Positions 1-7,663 of a stretch of DNA of 64,000 bases are shown here, one piece after another. Numbering within the stretch: the first letter of the stretch is position 1; each line of letters opens with the position of its first letter. Made by a program: the position numbers and the translations under genes. Source of the DNA: Paenibacillus sp. G2S3 (lineage in GTDB: Bacteria; Bacillota; Bacilli; Paenibacillales; Paenibacillaceae). The DNA lies in NCBI RefSeq assembly GCF_030123105.1, contig NZ_CP126095.1, positions 5,518,001 to 5,582,000 of the forward strand. The letters are read 5' to 3'. The notes under the pieces are model-generated. The model was not told where the DNA came from. It saw only the letters and a list, made by a program, of their open reading frames with translations, and made no database searches.

Positions 1-135
1 GCAACCCTTCTCAATTATTAATGCACCAGCGCGCAGTCTTATCTTTTCCAGTATTATCACATCCCATGGTTTTTGTTTTACATATGGGATATTGTACCAT
101 TTAATATTCCTAAGGGAAGAGTCTTTAAGTATCCT
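1..135 (-). other. Open frame continuing past the Nudix stop to the window edge
   Basis: After the TAG stop of the Nudix gene, the same minus-strand frame stays open for 45 codons to position 1. The translation is mixed in composition (for example KWYNIPYVKQKPWDVIIL) and not low complexity. No start codon with a ribosome binding site is visible. It may be the beginning of another gene, a C-terminal extension cut off by a nonsense change, or chance. No function can be assigned. Confidence 0.2.
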
Positions 136-549
136 CTACAATGATTGCATAACTTCTATGGCACTTTTAAGAGCGTTGCTATCCCTTAATCGTCCTTTTT
201 CTGGTACTGTCAGATTTATTAATTTAAATGCCTCATCCTTGCTTACCCATCGGATTTCCTGTATTTCATGATCAAAACTATGTACTTCTCCTATTGGTCT
301 TAATAAAAAACACTTAGTTGTACATGTCTCTGATTCAAATGCCCCTGGGATCGGTGCGACAACTTCACAAACATACCCAGTCTCTTCTCTCACTTCTCTC
401 AATGCTGTATTTTCAGGAGATTGATCTTGAGGATCGCTTCCACCTTTAGCAAAAGTCCAAGCGTAACCTCCCCAGAATCCGCTAGGGCTTCTCATCAATA
501 CCTCACCAGCATTATTGATAACAATTCCTCCATAAGCGAGTTCACCCAT
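136..549 (-). CDS. Nudix hydrolase
   Basis: A 137-residue protein of the usual length for a single Nudix domain, which hydrolyses nucleoside diphosphates linked to another moiety, using Mg2+. The Nudix box lies near residues 36-58 and ends REVREETGYV, containing the catalytic RExxEExG. The Glu expected five residues after the first box Gly is Gln here (GSDPQDQ). The N-terminal GIVINNAGEVLMRSP strand and the WTFAKGG turn are typical of the fold. The start ATG follows GGGGTGG at good spacing. The substrate cannot be predicted. It is on the same strand as the oxidoreductase upstream but 130 bases away, so co-transcription is unclear. Confidence 0.85.
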   Translation of the reverse strand: MGELAYGGIVINNAGEVLMRSPSGFWGGYAWTFAKGGSDPQDQSPENTALREVREETGYVCEVVAPIPGAFESETCTTKCFLLRPIGEVHSFDHEIQEIRWVSKDEAFKLINLTVPEKGRLRDSNALKSAIEVMQSL

Positions 550-684
550 CTTTTATCCACCCCAACAAAAAAATAAATTCTGATTTAATCACACTATTCC
601 ATTAAAAACTCATATCTCCCTGATTCTTAGTTACATCATCATATTTTGAACCTAAAAAGCTCTGATCATCAAATCTTTCTACTG

Positions 685-1683
685 TCACTTTATCTTTAAT
701 ACGATCTTTCCCTTTGCACGGCCCGATTCGGAATACTCCATCGCCTTCTGAGCTTCTTCAAAAGAGAATATTTGATCAATTACAGGCTTTATTTTCCCTG
801 CTTCTATAAGCTCCGAAATAATCTCCAATTGTCTACCGCTTGGTTTCATGAACAAGAAGCTGTATTTGACATTATATCGCTTCTCTAATTTTGTTAGCTT
901 ACGGGTAACTAATCGAAAAAGACTCGTTTTTATAAAACCAGACCCATATTCAACTCCGAAGCGTGCATTGGGCAGCCCAGAAACCGATACAATTTGTGCG
1001 CCTGGTTTGACTATTTTAAAAGCCTTTTCTAATGTCTCTCCGCCAATCGTATCGAATACTCCATCATAATTTAGTAAGACTTTATCAAATTGTTCTGTTT
1101 TATAATTGATTATTTGATCAGCTCCAAGAGATTTGACCAGATTTGCTCCAGCATCGCTAGTAGTTGTAGCCACATAAACCCCCATCGCTTTGGCCAGCTG
1201 GATAGCAAAGGTTCCAACGCCCCCCGAACCAGCTTGAATTAACACCTTTTGCCCTGCCGATAGCTGTAATATATCATGTAATGCTTGATAGGATGTAAGC
1301 CCGACTAATGGGATTGACGCCGCTTCCTCAAAAGAAAGATTTTGAGGCTTTAAGGCTATATCGTCTTCATGAATAGAAATATATTCTGCGAAGGTTCCAA
1401 TTCTATTCTTTCTTGGACGACCGTATATTGCATCACCTATTTTGAATTTTGTTACTTTGTTTCCTACTTTGGTGACTATACCTGAAAAATCATTTCCTAA
1501 CACAAGCGGCATATCGTATTTCAACAGCATACGAGTTTTGCCATCCCGCACCTTGAAATCGATAGGATTAATACTCCCCGCATGGATTTCTGCCAACACA
1601 TCATAATCACCTACTGAAGGCATTGGAATGTCTGCCAATAGAAGAGGACTTTTTCCGTATTTTTCAATGATCATCGCTTTCAT
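685..1683 (-). CDS. NADP-dependent MDR-family quinone oxidoreductase
   Basis: A zinc-independent medium-chain dehydrogenase/reductase, about 332 residues, predicted cytosolic, reducing quinones or enones with NADPH. The N-terminal GroES-like half carries INPIDFKVRDG. The nucleotide-binding motif AGSGGVGTFAIQLAKAMG lies near residue 150. The GHE and cysteine zinc-ligand pattern of alcohol dehydrogenases is absent. I place the start at the ATG at 1683 (MKAMIIEKYG) because GGAGGG lies six bases before it; an in-frame ATG six codons upstream has no such site. The start lies inside the end of the ArsR-like gene, so the two are probably co-transcribed and the regulator may control this enzyme in response to an electrophile or oxidant (inference). 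Confidence 0.85.
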   Translation of the reverse strand: MKAMIIEKYGKSPLLLADIPMPSVGDYDVLAEIHAGSINPIDFKVRDGKTRMLLKYDMPLVLGNDFSGIVTKVGNKVTKFKIGDAIYGRPRKNRIGTFAEYISIHEDDIALKPQNLSFEEAASIPLVGLTSYQALHDILQLSAGQKVLIQAGSGGVGTFAIQLAKAMGVYVATTTSDAGANLVKSLGADQIINYKTEQFDKVLLNYDGVFDTIGGETLEKAFKIVKPGAQIVSVSGLPNARFGVEYGSGFIKTSLFRLVTRKLTKLEKRYNVKYSFLFMKPSGRQLEIISELIEAGKIKPVIDQIFSFEEAQKAMEYSESGRAKGKIVLKIK

Positions 1684-1978
1684 CAAGAACCCTCCATTCA
1701 TAATCGAGATGCAAAGTATTTTTAGTGTTAGTAATTCCGGCTTCTCTTAAGATTCTTAGATGATGGGAAACCGCTGGTCGTGATAGATGCGTTTGTTCAG
1801 TAATCTCACCTACGCGTAATCCGTTCGTACAGGTAGTCTCCATAAGTACTGTAATAATGGATTGTCTTGTCTCATTACCAATAGCTAAAAAGACCTTCTC
1901 GCACATCTTAAAATCGTCTTTGATGACTTCGACTTGTTGCTGTTTATTAATGATTCTCACCGCTTTCGTCTCGTTCAA
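1664..1978 (-). CDS. ArsR-family winged-helix regulator, C-terminus shortened
   Basis: A 104-codon frame with a clear ArsR/SmtB core: MCEKVFLAIGNETRQSII, then the recognition region TEQTHLSRPAVSHHLRILRE. After LREAGI, family members usually have a beta wing (about VRREGTKNYYYLD) and a further helix. Here the wing is contracted (TNTKNTLHLDY) and the protein ends 12 residues later inside the next gene. A small deletion may have shortened the wing. The longest frame starts with TTG at 1978 without a good ribosome binding site; the ATG at 1906 (MCEKVF) is an alternative. No metal-binding cysteine pair is evident. Confidence 0.65.
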   Translation of the reverse strand: MNETKAVRIINKQQQVEVIKDDFKMCEKVFLAIGNETRQSIITVLMETTCTNGLRVGEITEQTHLSRPAVSHHLRILREAGITNTKNTLHLDYEWRVLDESDDH

Positions 1979-2214
1979 TCGTTTAACTTAGTGAACCATT
2001 TGCTGACGAGTATGTCATAACAAGATATGCTCCGCAACCTTGAGAAAGAAAATCGAGATCACAAGGGAATTTTTTACATTATCTTCCAATGGGTTTAGAG
2101 TACTAATGCAACTGATAGGTTAATTTAGTTAACCACGCGGCCATTGCGGGTATTTTACACAAAAGTTATACTGCAATTGACTAGTCGAAATGATATAAAT
2201 TGTAGGTTATCCAA

Positions 2215-2307
2215 ATGAGAAAATACGACAGTAAAAGTAATCATAGTGCTTTGCGGGATGCGGTGAATGGAATCATTTTTGATTGGAATTTTTTCAAATC
2301 ACCATAA
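2215..2307 (+). other. Possible 30-codon peptide gene or remnant
   Basis: A short frame (MRKYDSKSNHSALRDAVNGI and ten more residues) begins at an ATG preceded only by a weak GTAGG. It lies in the 790-base gap between the ArsR-like gene and the sigma factor. I do not recognise it. It may belong with the decayed coding fragment just downstream. Confidence 0.2.
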
Positions 2308-2335
2308 ACTCATTGAGTAGTATAAGAATTCAGTG

Positions 2336-2458
2336 CCGAATCACCCGGATTACTGGCAGGCTTATGTATAGCTTATGAACTATTTAATTACAGAAGGCAG
2401 ATGTATCGAAGCAAAAGAAATTCTGGAACAATTGAACCAGATCCATCCTGTATCCTGA
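2336..2458 (+). pseudogene. Decayed helical (TPR-like) gene fragment
   Basis: One frame reads PNHPDYWQAYV, a stop, then LMNYLITEGRCIEAKEILEQ, then LNQIHPVS and a stop. The YWQAYV...EAKEIL pattern is like one TPR-type helical repeat. The internal stop and lack of a start suggest a gene remnant. A terminator-like hairpin follows at 2519, consistent with a former transcription unit on this strand. The rest of 1979-2767 shows nothing else I can support. Confidence 0.3.
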
Positions 2459-2518
2459 GGATTGGCTTGCATGGTCCTCCAGAGGAAACTGTATGGCTAA
2501 ACTTTGCAGGTACGACTG

Positions 2519-2553
2519 GCCCTTTCCGCCAAAACGGCGGAGGGGGCTTTTGC
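2519..2553 (+). terminator. Probable rho-independent terminator
   Basis: Hairpin GCCCTTTCCGCC / GGCGGAGGGGGC with loop AAAAC, followed by TTTTGCTTT on the plus strand. It stands after the gene remnant and before the sigma factor. Confidence 0.5.
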
Positions 2554-2767
2554 TTTCAGTAAGCAAAACCGCCCCACCAGAAACTACATTATTTTGTGAA
2601 CCCAGAATGCTTGCAAAAACCCGTGTGTGCTGATTTTGCCCAAACGGTACAGTCCCCGGATATCTTAGGTTTTCTTTCGTTGTAACCTTCTAGCTACCTA
2701 CCCGATCTAATATTTAAGTAACGTTACGAACATCCTAAGACTTTTAGTCAAGAAAGCAGGTAAATCT

Positions 2768-3301
2768 TTGTATATTAATCCTATTGTCGTCAAAGCCAAA
2801 GCTGGGGACCCAGAAGCATTCGTGCAGTTGATGCAGGAGATAGAGTTACCTTTATATAGAACTGCAAGGTCCATCGTCAACAAAGACGAAGATTGTGCAG
2901 ATGCGCTGCAAGAGACGATGCTTAAAGCCTTTAAGTCCATCCATACACTCAGAGAGCCCGCTTTTTTCAAAACGTGGATCTTCCGGATTCTGATTAATGA
3001 ATGCAACAAAATGATCAAAAACAACGCAAGAGCCCTCCCTTATGGAGAGCTTCCCGAAGTCCCTTCCATTTCCAAGGATTATGAGAAAATCGAATTATGG
3101 GATGCCGTTCAACATCTTGAGGAGAATCTACGGATTGTCATTCACCTTCATTACCTACAGGACATGCCGATCAGTCAAATTTCTGACATTCTCGAAATTT
3201 CTACGGTAGCCGTGAAGACCCGGCTGCATCGCGCCCGCAAAAAGCTAAAGCATTCATCTCAATTCAATCAAGAAATGGAGTTGCGACATGGTAAACACTA
3301 A
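2768..3301 (+). CDS. ECF-type RNA polymerase sigma factor
   Basis: A 177-residue sigma-70 family protein of the extracytoplasmic-function class. Region 2 spans about residues 8-85 (DEDCADALQETMLKAFKSIH, then FKTWIFRILINEC). Region 4 spans about residues 110-165 with the helix-turn-helix around ISQISDILEISTVAVKTRLHR. The predicted start is TTG, preceded by AGCAGG. Its stop overlaps the start of the DUF4179 protein by 14 bases, the usual arrangement of a sigma factor with its membrane anti-sigma factor. It probably responds to cell-envelope stress and autoregulates, but I could not identify an ECF promoter with confidence. Confidence 0.9.
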   Translation: MYINPIVVKAKAGDPEAFVQLMQEIELPLYRTARSIVNKDEDCADALQETMLKAFKSIHTLREPAFFKTWIFRILINECNKMIKNNARALPYGELPEVPSISKDYEKIELWDAVQHLEENLRIVIHLHYLQDMPISQISDILEISTVAVKTRLHRARKKLKHSSQFNQEMELRHGKH

Positions 3302-4457
3302 GTTAGAAGAACAATTAAAGAACTGCCAAAGCCTACTTCCCGATCAGTTATCGGATATTGCCCGCTCCAAGCTGAATGAGACTTACCAAATCATCAGGGA
3401 AACCGATAATTCCATTTCCCCCGTTCAGAAAAAGAAAAATGTATCTAAAACTTTTAATAAATGGTTGATTTCCACTGCAGCCGCTGCAATTCTTGGAGTT
3501 ACAGTCCTTGCTTCCGGCTTTGTATCGCCCGCAATGGCTGATGCACTCAAGCAAATTCCGGTTTTGGGACAAATCTATTCATTATGGGGCGAAAAAAACT
3601 TAGATCCCGGTGTTCAACAAGCCGAGGATTTCATCACAAACGTTAACCAAAGCGTGACCCATGGCGATGTGACTATGAATATTCCTACGTTATTATTCGA
3701 CGGGACCCGAATTCTTATGAACATAACCACTCCTGGAAACCATCTGGCTTCGGAGCCCAATTCGCTGCCTTCCGATGCCAATAAAGGGGCAGTGGATACG
3801 TTTGAGGTCCTCTATAAAGGCCAACCTCTGCTCTGGAGTTACGAATACATGGACGGTGAGACTGCTTCCAGCATAATGGTTCAGGTTTTGAACACTTATT
3901 ATGAGCCGAGCACAACAACACAAACTGTCCAGTTCCCTGATCAGTTTGACTTGACTGTAAATGTAACGTTAAAGGGTTACGATGTCCCGTTCGAATTCGT
4001 TCTGCCTGTTACCAAATCAACGCCTGTTACCGCACTAACTTCAGAGGAGACCAAGCATCACGATAACATTAACTTGCAGATCAGTAAGGTAGAAATCACC
4101 CCAATCACAACGCAGGTATCCATTGAGTACAAAACTAAACCGGGCCAGAGCGTAGAAGAAATGCTCGCTTCTATCCCTTCGAAATATAAGGGTGCTAACG
4201 GGGGCGCCATCGCTCTTCAATTTGACATTGTGGATGAACGTGGTGTTCAACTGAAGCCCATCGGTGCTCACCCCTTAAGCGAATCTTATAATGTTCGTTT
4301 TGAACCCTTCAAGACTATACCAAGTACTGTAACCATCAAACCTTACTTAGTCGTTTCCGAAGGTCAAGCCCCAGCTGGGACTACAGGTCTGTGGGAAGAC
4401 AACAATATGGTCAAGGAATATATCCCTGAGCTGGAGACTGTACTTTCGGTGCAATAG
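3288..4457 (+). CDS. Membrane anti-sigma factor, DUF4179 type
   Basis: A 389-residue protein. The cytosolic N-terminus (about 1-60) is followed by one membrane segment at about residues 62-82 (STAAAAILGVTVLASGFV) and a long extracytoplasmic beta-rich region. DUF4179 begins after ALKQIPVLGQIYSLWG; the C-terminal half resembles the immunoglobulin-like domain often attached to it. Translation is coupled to the sigma factor by the overlap, and ATG follows GGAG. Known members hold the partner sigma factor at the membrane. The sensed signal is unknown. Confidence 0.8.
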   Translation: MVNTKLEEQLKNCQSLLPDQLSDIARSKLNETYQIIRETDNSISPVQKKKNVSKTFNKWLISTAAAAILGVTVLASGFVSPAMADALKQIPVLGQIYSLWGEKNLDPGVQQAEDFITNVNQSVTHGDVTMNIPTLLFDGTRILMNITTPGNHLASEPNSLPSDANKGAVDTFEVLYKGQPLLWSYEYMDGETASSIMVQVLNTYYEPSTTTQTVQFPDQFDLTVNVTLKGYDVPFEFVLPVTKSTPVTALTSEETKHHDNINLQISKVEITPITTQVSIEYKTKPGQSVEEMLASIPSKYKGANGGAIALQFDIVDERGVQLKPIGAHPLSESYNVRFEPFKTIPSTVTIKPYLVVSEGQAPAGTTGLWEDNNMVKEYIPELETVLSVQ

Positions 4458-4510
4458 TTCATTTGTAAAAGGACATTATTCTCTAGCATTAAAAGAGTAT
4501 ACAAACCTAC

Positions 4511-4545
4511 AAAAGACGAAGCCATAATGGCTTCGTCTTTTTATT
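4511..4545. terminator. Bidirectional rho-independent terminator
   Basis: Near-perfect stem AAAGACGAAGCC / GGCTTCGTCTTT with loop ATAAT and T/A runs on both sides. It ends the sigma/anti-sigma operon and the converging AraC/lipoprotein gene. Confidence 0.9.
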
Positions 4546-4579
4546 TAAAATGACTTCAGATAGATTCAATTCAATAAGG

Positions 4580-5581
4580 TTATTTAGCTGAAACCAGCTT
4601 CGATATTTTATCAGCAATATCTTCCGCTTGTAACAGAGAGGAATATGAATCTGCTGCAAAATATTTCTCCATATCAATCTCAATTACTCGATTATTCTTG
4701 ACTGCATCCAACATCTTCCATGTTGCTGGCAACTTAGGCGGTTCTTTGTCCTTTACTGTAAGGACAATAACATAGTCACCTACATAATCATTTACCGTTT
4801 CCCAAGAAACTTCAACACGGCTCATTTCCTTATCAATGATTTCATTTTGAACTTTTGGAGTGGGATTCAGCCCCAAAATATCGTAAGTAGCTCTGCCGCC
4901 TCTCTCACCCTGATTACCAATGACCATTAAAAATTTCTCTACCGTGATATAATCTACGATAGAAATCGTTGCATCTTTTGCAATTACATTTTTAATTTTA
5001 TCGCGGGCAGCTATTTTGCGTTTTTCGAAATCTGCCACAAACTGTTTAGCCTCTTCTTCTCGATCAAGAATTTCTCCCATAGCTGTAATCTCTTCTTGAA
5101 TCGTTGCGTATTTGCTTGTATCAAATAACACGGTCGGTGCGATCTTAGAATAGTTGCTATAGGCATCTTTATTCCATGTGATAATGACGTCTGGTGCTAG
5201 CTCTAATACTTTCTCAAAAGAAATACTTCCTTCTGCCCCTATGTCTTGTACCGTCTCATCTAAGAAAGGTTTGAGAAACTGAGAATACTCCAGCTGTGTA
5301 TTCGATGCTCCAACCGGTTTTACCCCAACTGCTAAGACTGGTCCCAAATCCCAATCCACTACAACACGTTGGGGATTGGCTGGAACATTAACATCCCCCA
5401 TCACCGTTGCTATTTTCCGTAAACCCGTTTTTTCAACGGCCTGATTGGAAGGCGTACTTTGTGTCGGTTCTGCTCCCGAATTGTTATTACGGCTAGTGTT
5501 ACCATTTCCGCAAGCTGCAAGTAACAGTGTAAGCACAAGCATTAGCATTAATCCTTTTTTCGTCTCGATCCCCTTTAACAT
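4580..5581 (-). CDS. Iron-siderophore ABC transporter binding lipoprotein (internal start)
   Basis: Starting at the ATG at 5581, eight bases after AGAAGGGG, this gives 333 residues: signal peptide KKGLMLMLVLTLLLAACG with the lipid-modified Cys near residue 24, a Ser/Asn-rich linker, then a periplasmic-binding domain of the FecB/FhuD class (NPQRVVVDWDLGPVLAVGVK, then FEKVLELAPDVIITWNKDAY). It would be anchored on the outer face of the membrane and capture a ferric siderophore. No permease or ATPase lies beside it, so a transporter elsewhere must be used. A consensus Fur box sits 26 bases upstream, so iron should repress it. Confidence 0.8.
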   Translation of the reverse strand: MLKGIETKKGLMLMLVLTLLLAACGNGNTSRNNNSGAEPTQSTPSNQAVEKTGLRKIATVMGDVNVPANPQRVVVDWDLGPVLAVGVKPVGASNTQLEYSQFLKPFLDETVQDIGAEGSISFEKVLELAPDVIITWNKDAYSNYSKIAPTVLFDTSKYATIQEEITAMGEILDREEEAKQFVADFEKRKIAARDKIKNVIAKDATISIVDYITVEKFLMVIGNQGERGGRATYDILGLNPTPKVQNEIIDKEMSRVEVSWETVNDYVGDYVIVLTVKDKEPPKLPATWKMLDAVKNNRVIEIDMEKYFAADSYSSLLQAEDIADKISKLVSAK

Positions 5582-6559
5582 CTGTTTATCCCCTTCTAGT
5601 TTTAATTGATAATGATTATCATGATCAATATAACAAGCAGGAGAATATTTGCCCATGGAGGATAAGAACTCTTGCCATGGACTATCTGAAACGATCAAAC
5701 CTGACTTCACCTTATTTTTGTATTGAACTGGCGTCGTCCCAACCTGCTTCTTAAACAGACGGGTAAAATAAAAGACATCACTATAACCTACGTTTACAGC
5801 AATCTCCTGTACGGTGGCATCGGTTTGAATCAGTAACTCCTTCGCTTTAGCCATTCTCGTCTGAATTACGTATTCAATGGGACTTCTCCCTGTCCGACGT
5901 TTGAACTGCCTCGATAAGTATTGAATGCTATAGTTCCAGACCTCTGCCAAAGATTCAAGTGAAATAGTCTCATTATAATGTTTGTGAATGTATTGAATGA
6001 TCTGTTCCACTAAATCTGTTTCTTTGGGTGCAACTCCCTGAAGCTGTAACTGCTGTACAAGCGTATATACGAACTGATAAAAATGGATTTTCGCTTGGAA
6101 CCGTTCCATAGCCGGTCTGCGATTCCATTCCTCATATATCGATTCCATATGACGATATAAAACAACCGGCGAAATAGGTTTACATGCATATTGCAGATGA
6201 AAAGGGTTATTTATATGATAGGATTTCAATATTGATTTACTAGCTTTAGTAGAAATAGTACCTCTATATAAAACGTAATAGTATGTGACATCCTCATGTC
6301 CAACCTCGAACTTGATGTTACTTCCTTTTCCCGCATGTAAGACAAAGAATCGTTCTAATGGATACCGATCACCATCCAACCAGACCGCACCTTGCCCTCG
6401 CACGACAAATATAAAACTACTAGCTGGGAGTACATGTCGCTGCTTACTCTGTCTACGTATCACATGTTGGCGAATGTCCACCAGTTGAATCCATGAAGTG
6501 TCCCATATCTGGATGTATTCTTCCCAGTTCACTGTTAATCCTCCCAAGTTCAAAAGCAT
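4580..6559 (-). CDS. AraC regulator fused in frame to a siderophore-binding lipoprotein
   Basis: A single 659-codon frame. Residues 1-190 form a cupin-like sensor. Residues about 190-290 hold the two AraC helix-turn-helix units (SIQYLSRQFKRRTGRSP and SDVFYFTRLFKKQVGTTP). From residue 327 the frame continues through a complete lipoprotein: signal peptide, lipobox LLAAC, and a FecB/FhuD-type binding domain. B. subtilis Btr also joins AraC and binding domains, but a central secretion signal and lipobox would not suit a cytosolic regulator. The linker DNA holds a consensus Fur box and a ribosome binding site for an internal start. I infer two adjacent genes with no stop codon between them, giving a regulator with readthrough and a separately initiated lipoprotein. 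Start context at 6559 is weak. Confidence 0.8.
   Translation of the reverse strand: MLLNLGGLTVNWEEYIQIWDTSWIQLVDIRQHVIRRQSKQRHVLPASSFIFVVRGQGAVWLDGDRYPLERFFVLHAGKGSNIKFEVGHEDVTYYYVLYRGTISTKASKSILKSYHINNPFHLQYACKPISPVVLYRHMESIYEEWNRRPAMERFQAKIHFYQFVYTLVQQLQLQGVAPKETDLVEQIIQYIHKHYNETISLESLAEVWNYSIQYLSRQFKRRTGRSPIEYVIQTRMAKAKELLIQTDATVQEIAVNVGYSDVFYFTRLFKKQVGTTPVQYKNKVKSGLIVSDSPWQEFLSSMGKYSPACYIDHDNHYQLKLEGDKQMLKGIETKKGLMLMLVLTLLLAACGNGNTSRNNNSGAEPTQSTPSNQAVEKTGLRKIATVMGDVNVPANPQRVVVDWDLGPVLAVGVKPVGASNTQLEYSQFLKPFLDETVQDIGAEGSISFEKVLELAPDVIITWNKDAYSNYSKIAPTVLFDTSKYATIQEEITAMGEILDREEEAKQFVADFEKRKIAARDKIKNVIAKDATISIVDYITVEKFLMVIGNQGERGGRATYDILGLNPTPKVQNEIIDKEMSRVEVSWETVNDYVGDYVIVLTVKDKEPPKLPATWKMLDAVKNNRVIEIDMEKYFAADSYSSLLQAEDIADKISKLVSAK
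5607..5621 (-). promoter_or_regulatory. Fur box inside the AraC-lipoprotein frame
   Basis: TGATAATCATTATCA on the minus strand matches the 7-1-7 Fur consensus exactly. It lies upstream of the internal lipoprotein start yet is also translated as part of the linker (DHDNHYQLK). I see no clear -35/-10 pair around it. Confidence 0.8.
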
Positions 6560-6598
6560 GCTAACCCTTTACAGCTATAAATCCCTATACAAATGAAA

Positions 6599-6628
6599 AT
6601 CGTAAACGATAACCATTATCATTGTCAA
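6599..6628 (-). promoter_or_regulatory. Sigma-A promoter overlapped by a Fur box, before the AraC gene
   Basis: On the minus strand TTGACA (6628-6623), 18 bases, then TACGAT (6604-6599). A Fur-like box TGATAATGGTTATCG (6621-6607; two mismatches to consensus) fills the spacer. Iron-dependent repression of the AraC gene is expected. Confidence 0.7.
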
Positions 6629-6859
6629 ATGATAGGTGACTAGTCAAACCAATTTTAATAGATCAAATCTGACGCTCCCAGAGAACCTCCAACCAAGTCG
6701 ATATAGCCATTGCTAAGCATGCCACAGCTATCCTCCAAGAAATAAATTACTAACTCTTTTATTACCTAAATCACTAACATTAATAGTTACAGTTAAGGAG
6801 AACTGTTTTTTAGAAAGCTAACACCGAACTATAATAGTCCGCTAATGTACAAAACCTGA

Positions 6860-6985
6860 CCGTACATTCTACCGTTCCAGCCACTTCAGCTCATTTCTAC
6901 GGTATTTATACCGTACATTCCACCTCCTAGCCATCTCAGCTCGTATCTACGGCATTTATACCGTACATTCCACCATCCTAGCTAC
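6860..6985. repeat. Tandem 50-51 bp hairpin repeat, about 2.5 copies
   Basis: Units start with CCGTACATTC and end with CTACGG(T/C)ATTTATA. Each junction forms a small palindrome such as TACGGTATTTATACCGTA. The same period and core recur at 43118-43285. It sits in the 620-base gap 6560-7177, which otherwise holds only the promoter above and a terminator at 7113. Confidence 0.7.
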
Positions 6986-7112
6986 TCATGCAAAATAATT
7001 GTGAAGTATGCACGCTACTCAAGTTTTCGTTGCTCAAATGATAAATTCGGCCTCTTGGCTGGGGGCCTTTCCAATAGATAACCTACGCAAATCATCTATA
7101 CTGGCAAGATTT

Positions 7113-7147
7113 AGGGCCATCCTTTTACAGGATGGCCCTTTCTTTGA
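7113..7147 (+). terminator. Rho-independent terminator
   Basis: AGGGCCATCC / GGATGGCCCT stem with loop TTTTACA followed by TTCTTT on the plus strand. No plus-strand gene is recognisable directly upstream; it may also mark the end of the two small minus-strand genes. Confidence 0.65.
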
Positions 7148-7177
7148 TGATTCATCTAAGTTGCAATTTTGCTTACT

Positions 7178-7285
7178 TTAATATTCTTTAATAATTACAA
7201 AAAACGAACCCCGAATTGTTCCAGCTAGCTTGGACTTCTGCCTAGCAAACTTAAACTTCTCTTCTAGCTCCTTTGGGATCTCCAT
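7178..7285 (-). CDS. Small hypothetical protein, 35 aa
   Basis: ATG at 7285 lies 12 bases after the stop of the 88-codon gene and directly after GAGGGG, which is too close for a good site. The product (MEIPKELEEKFKFARQKSKL and fifteen more) is charged, probably helical, and ends with a hydrophobic patch FFVIIKEY. It could be a short gene or the displaced 3' end of the preceding one. I do not recognise it. Confidence 0.35.
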   Translation of the reverse strand: MEIPKELEEKFKFARQKSKLAGTIRGSFFVIIKEY

Positions 7286-7297
7286 CCCCTCAGAAAG

Positions 7298-7564
7298 CTA
7301 AAAACCAACAGCCCGCTTCTTAGGGTCATCCACCGTATACATAACGTTGACTGCAAGACCATCCTCATAAAAGACATAAGCAAATTTAATATTTTCCACT
7401 TGAAAACGCGACGTTTCTAAAGGTTTGGCCGCAAACTCAATATCACGTTCATCTTTTAAAATTCGGTTCACATAATCAAGGGTCTCCTGACTTTCGCTGG
7501 CTTGTATAACCGCAATTTCATGCTTGTATTTATTCATAAAGTAACGGGCTTCATTAGCTCGCAA
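7298..7564 (-). CDS. Hypothetical protein, probably N-terminally truncated
   Basis: An 88-codon frame from TTG, or 79 codons from the ATG at 7537 (MNKYKHEIAVIQ). Neither start has a ribosome binding site, and eight sensible in-frame codons precede TTG before a stop. This suggests the 5' end of a longer gene has been lost. The sequence is alpha/beta in character (DYVNRILKDERDIEFAA, then VYFVYEDGLAVNV-like strands). I do not recognise the family. Confidence 0.4.
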   Translation of the reverse strand: MRANEARYFMNKYKHEIAVIQASESQETLDYVNRILKDERDIEFAAKPLETSRFQVENIKFAYVFYEDGLAVNVMYTVDDPKKRAVGF

Positions 7565-7663
7565 ACCAGCAAGCGCATCTACTACAGGTGTCTCTCATTA
7601 CCAAAAAAACTTATCGTTACTTATGTACGGTTCGCGTGCTGTCTGTAACGGCAAGTTTCTGAG

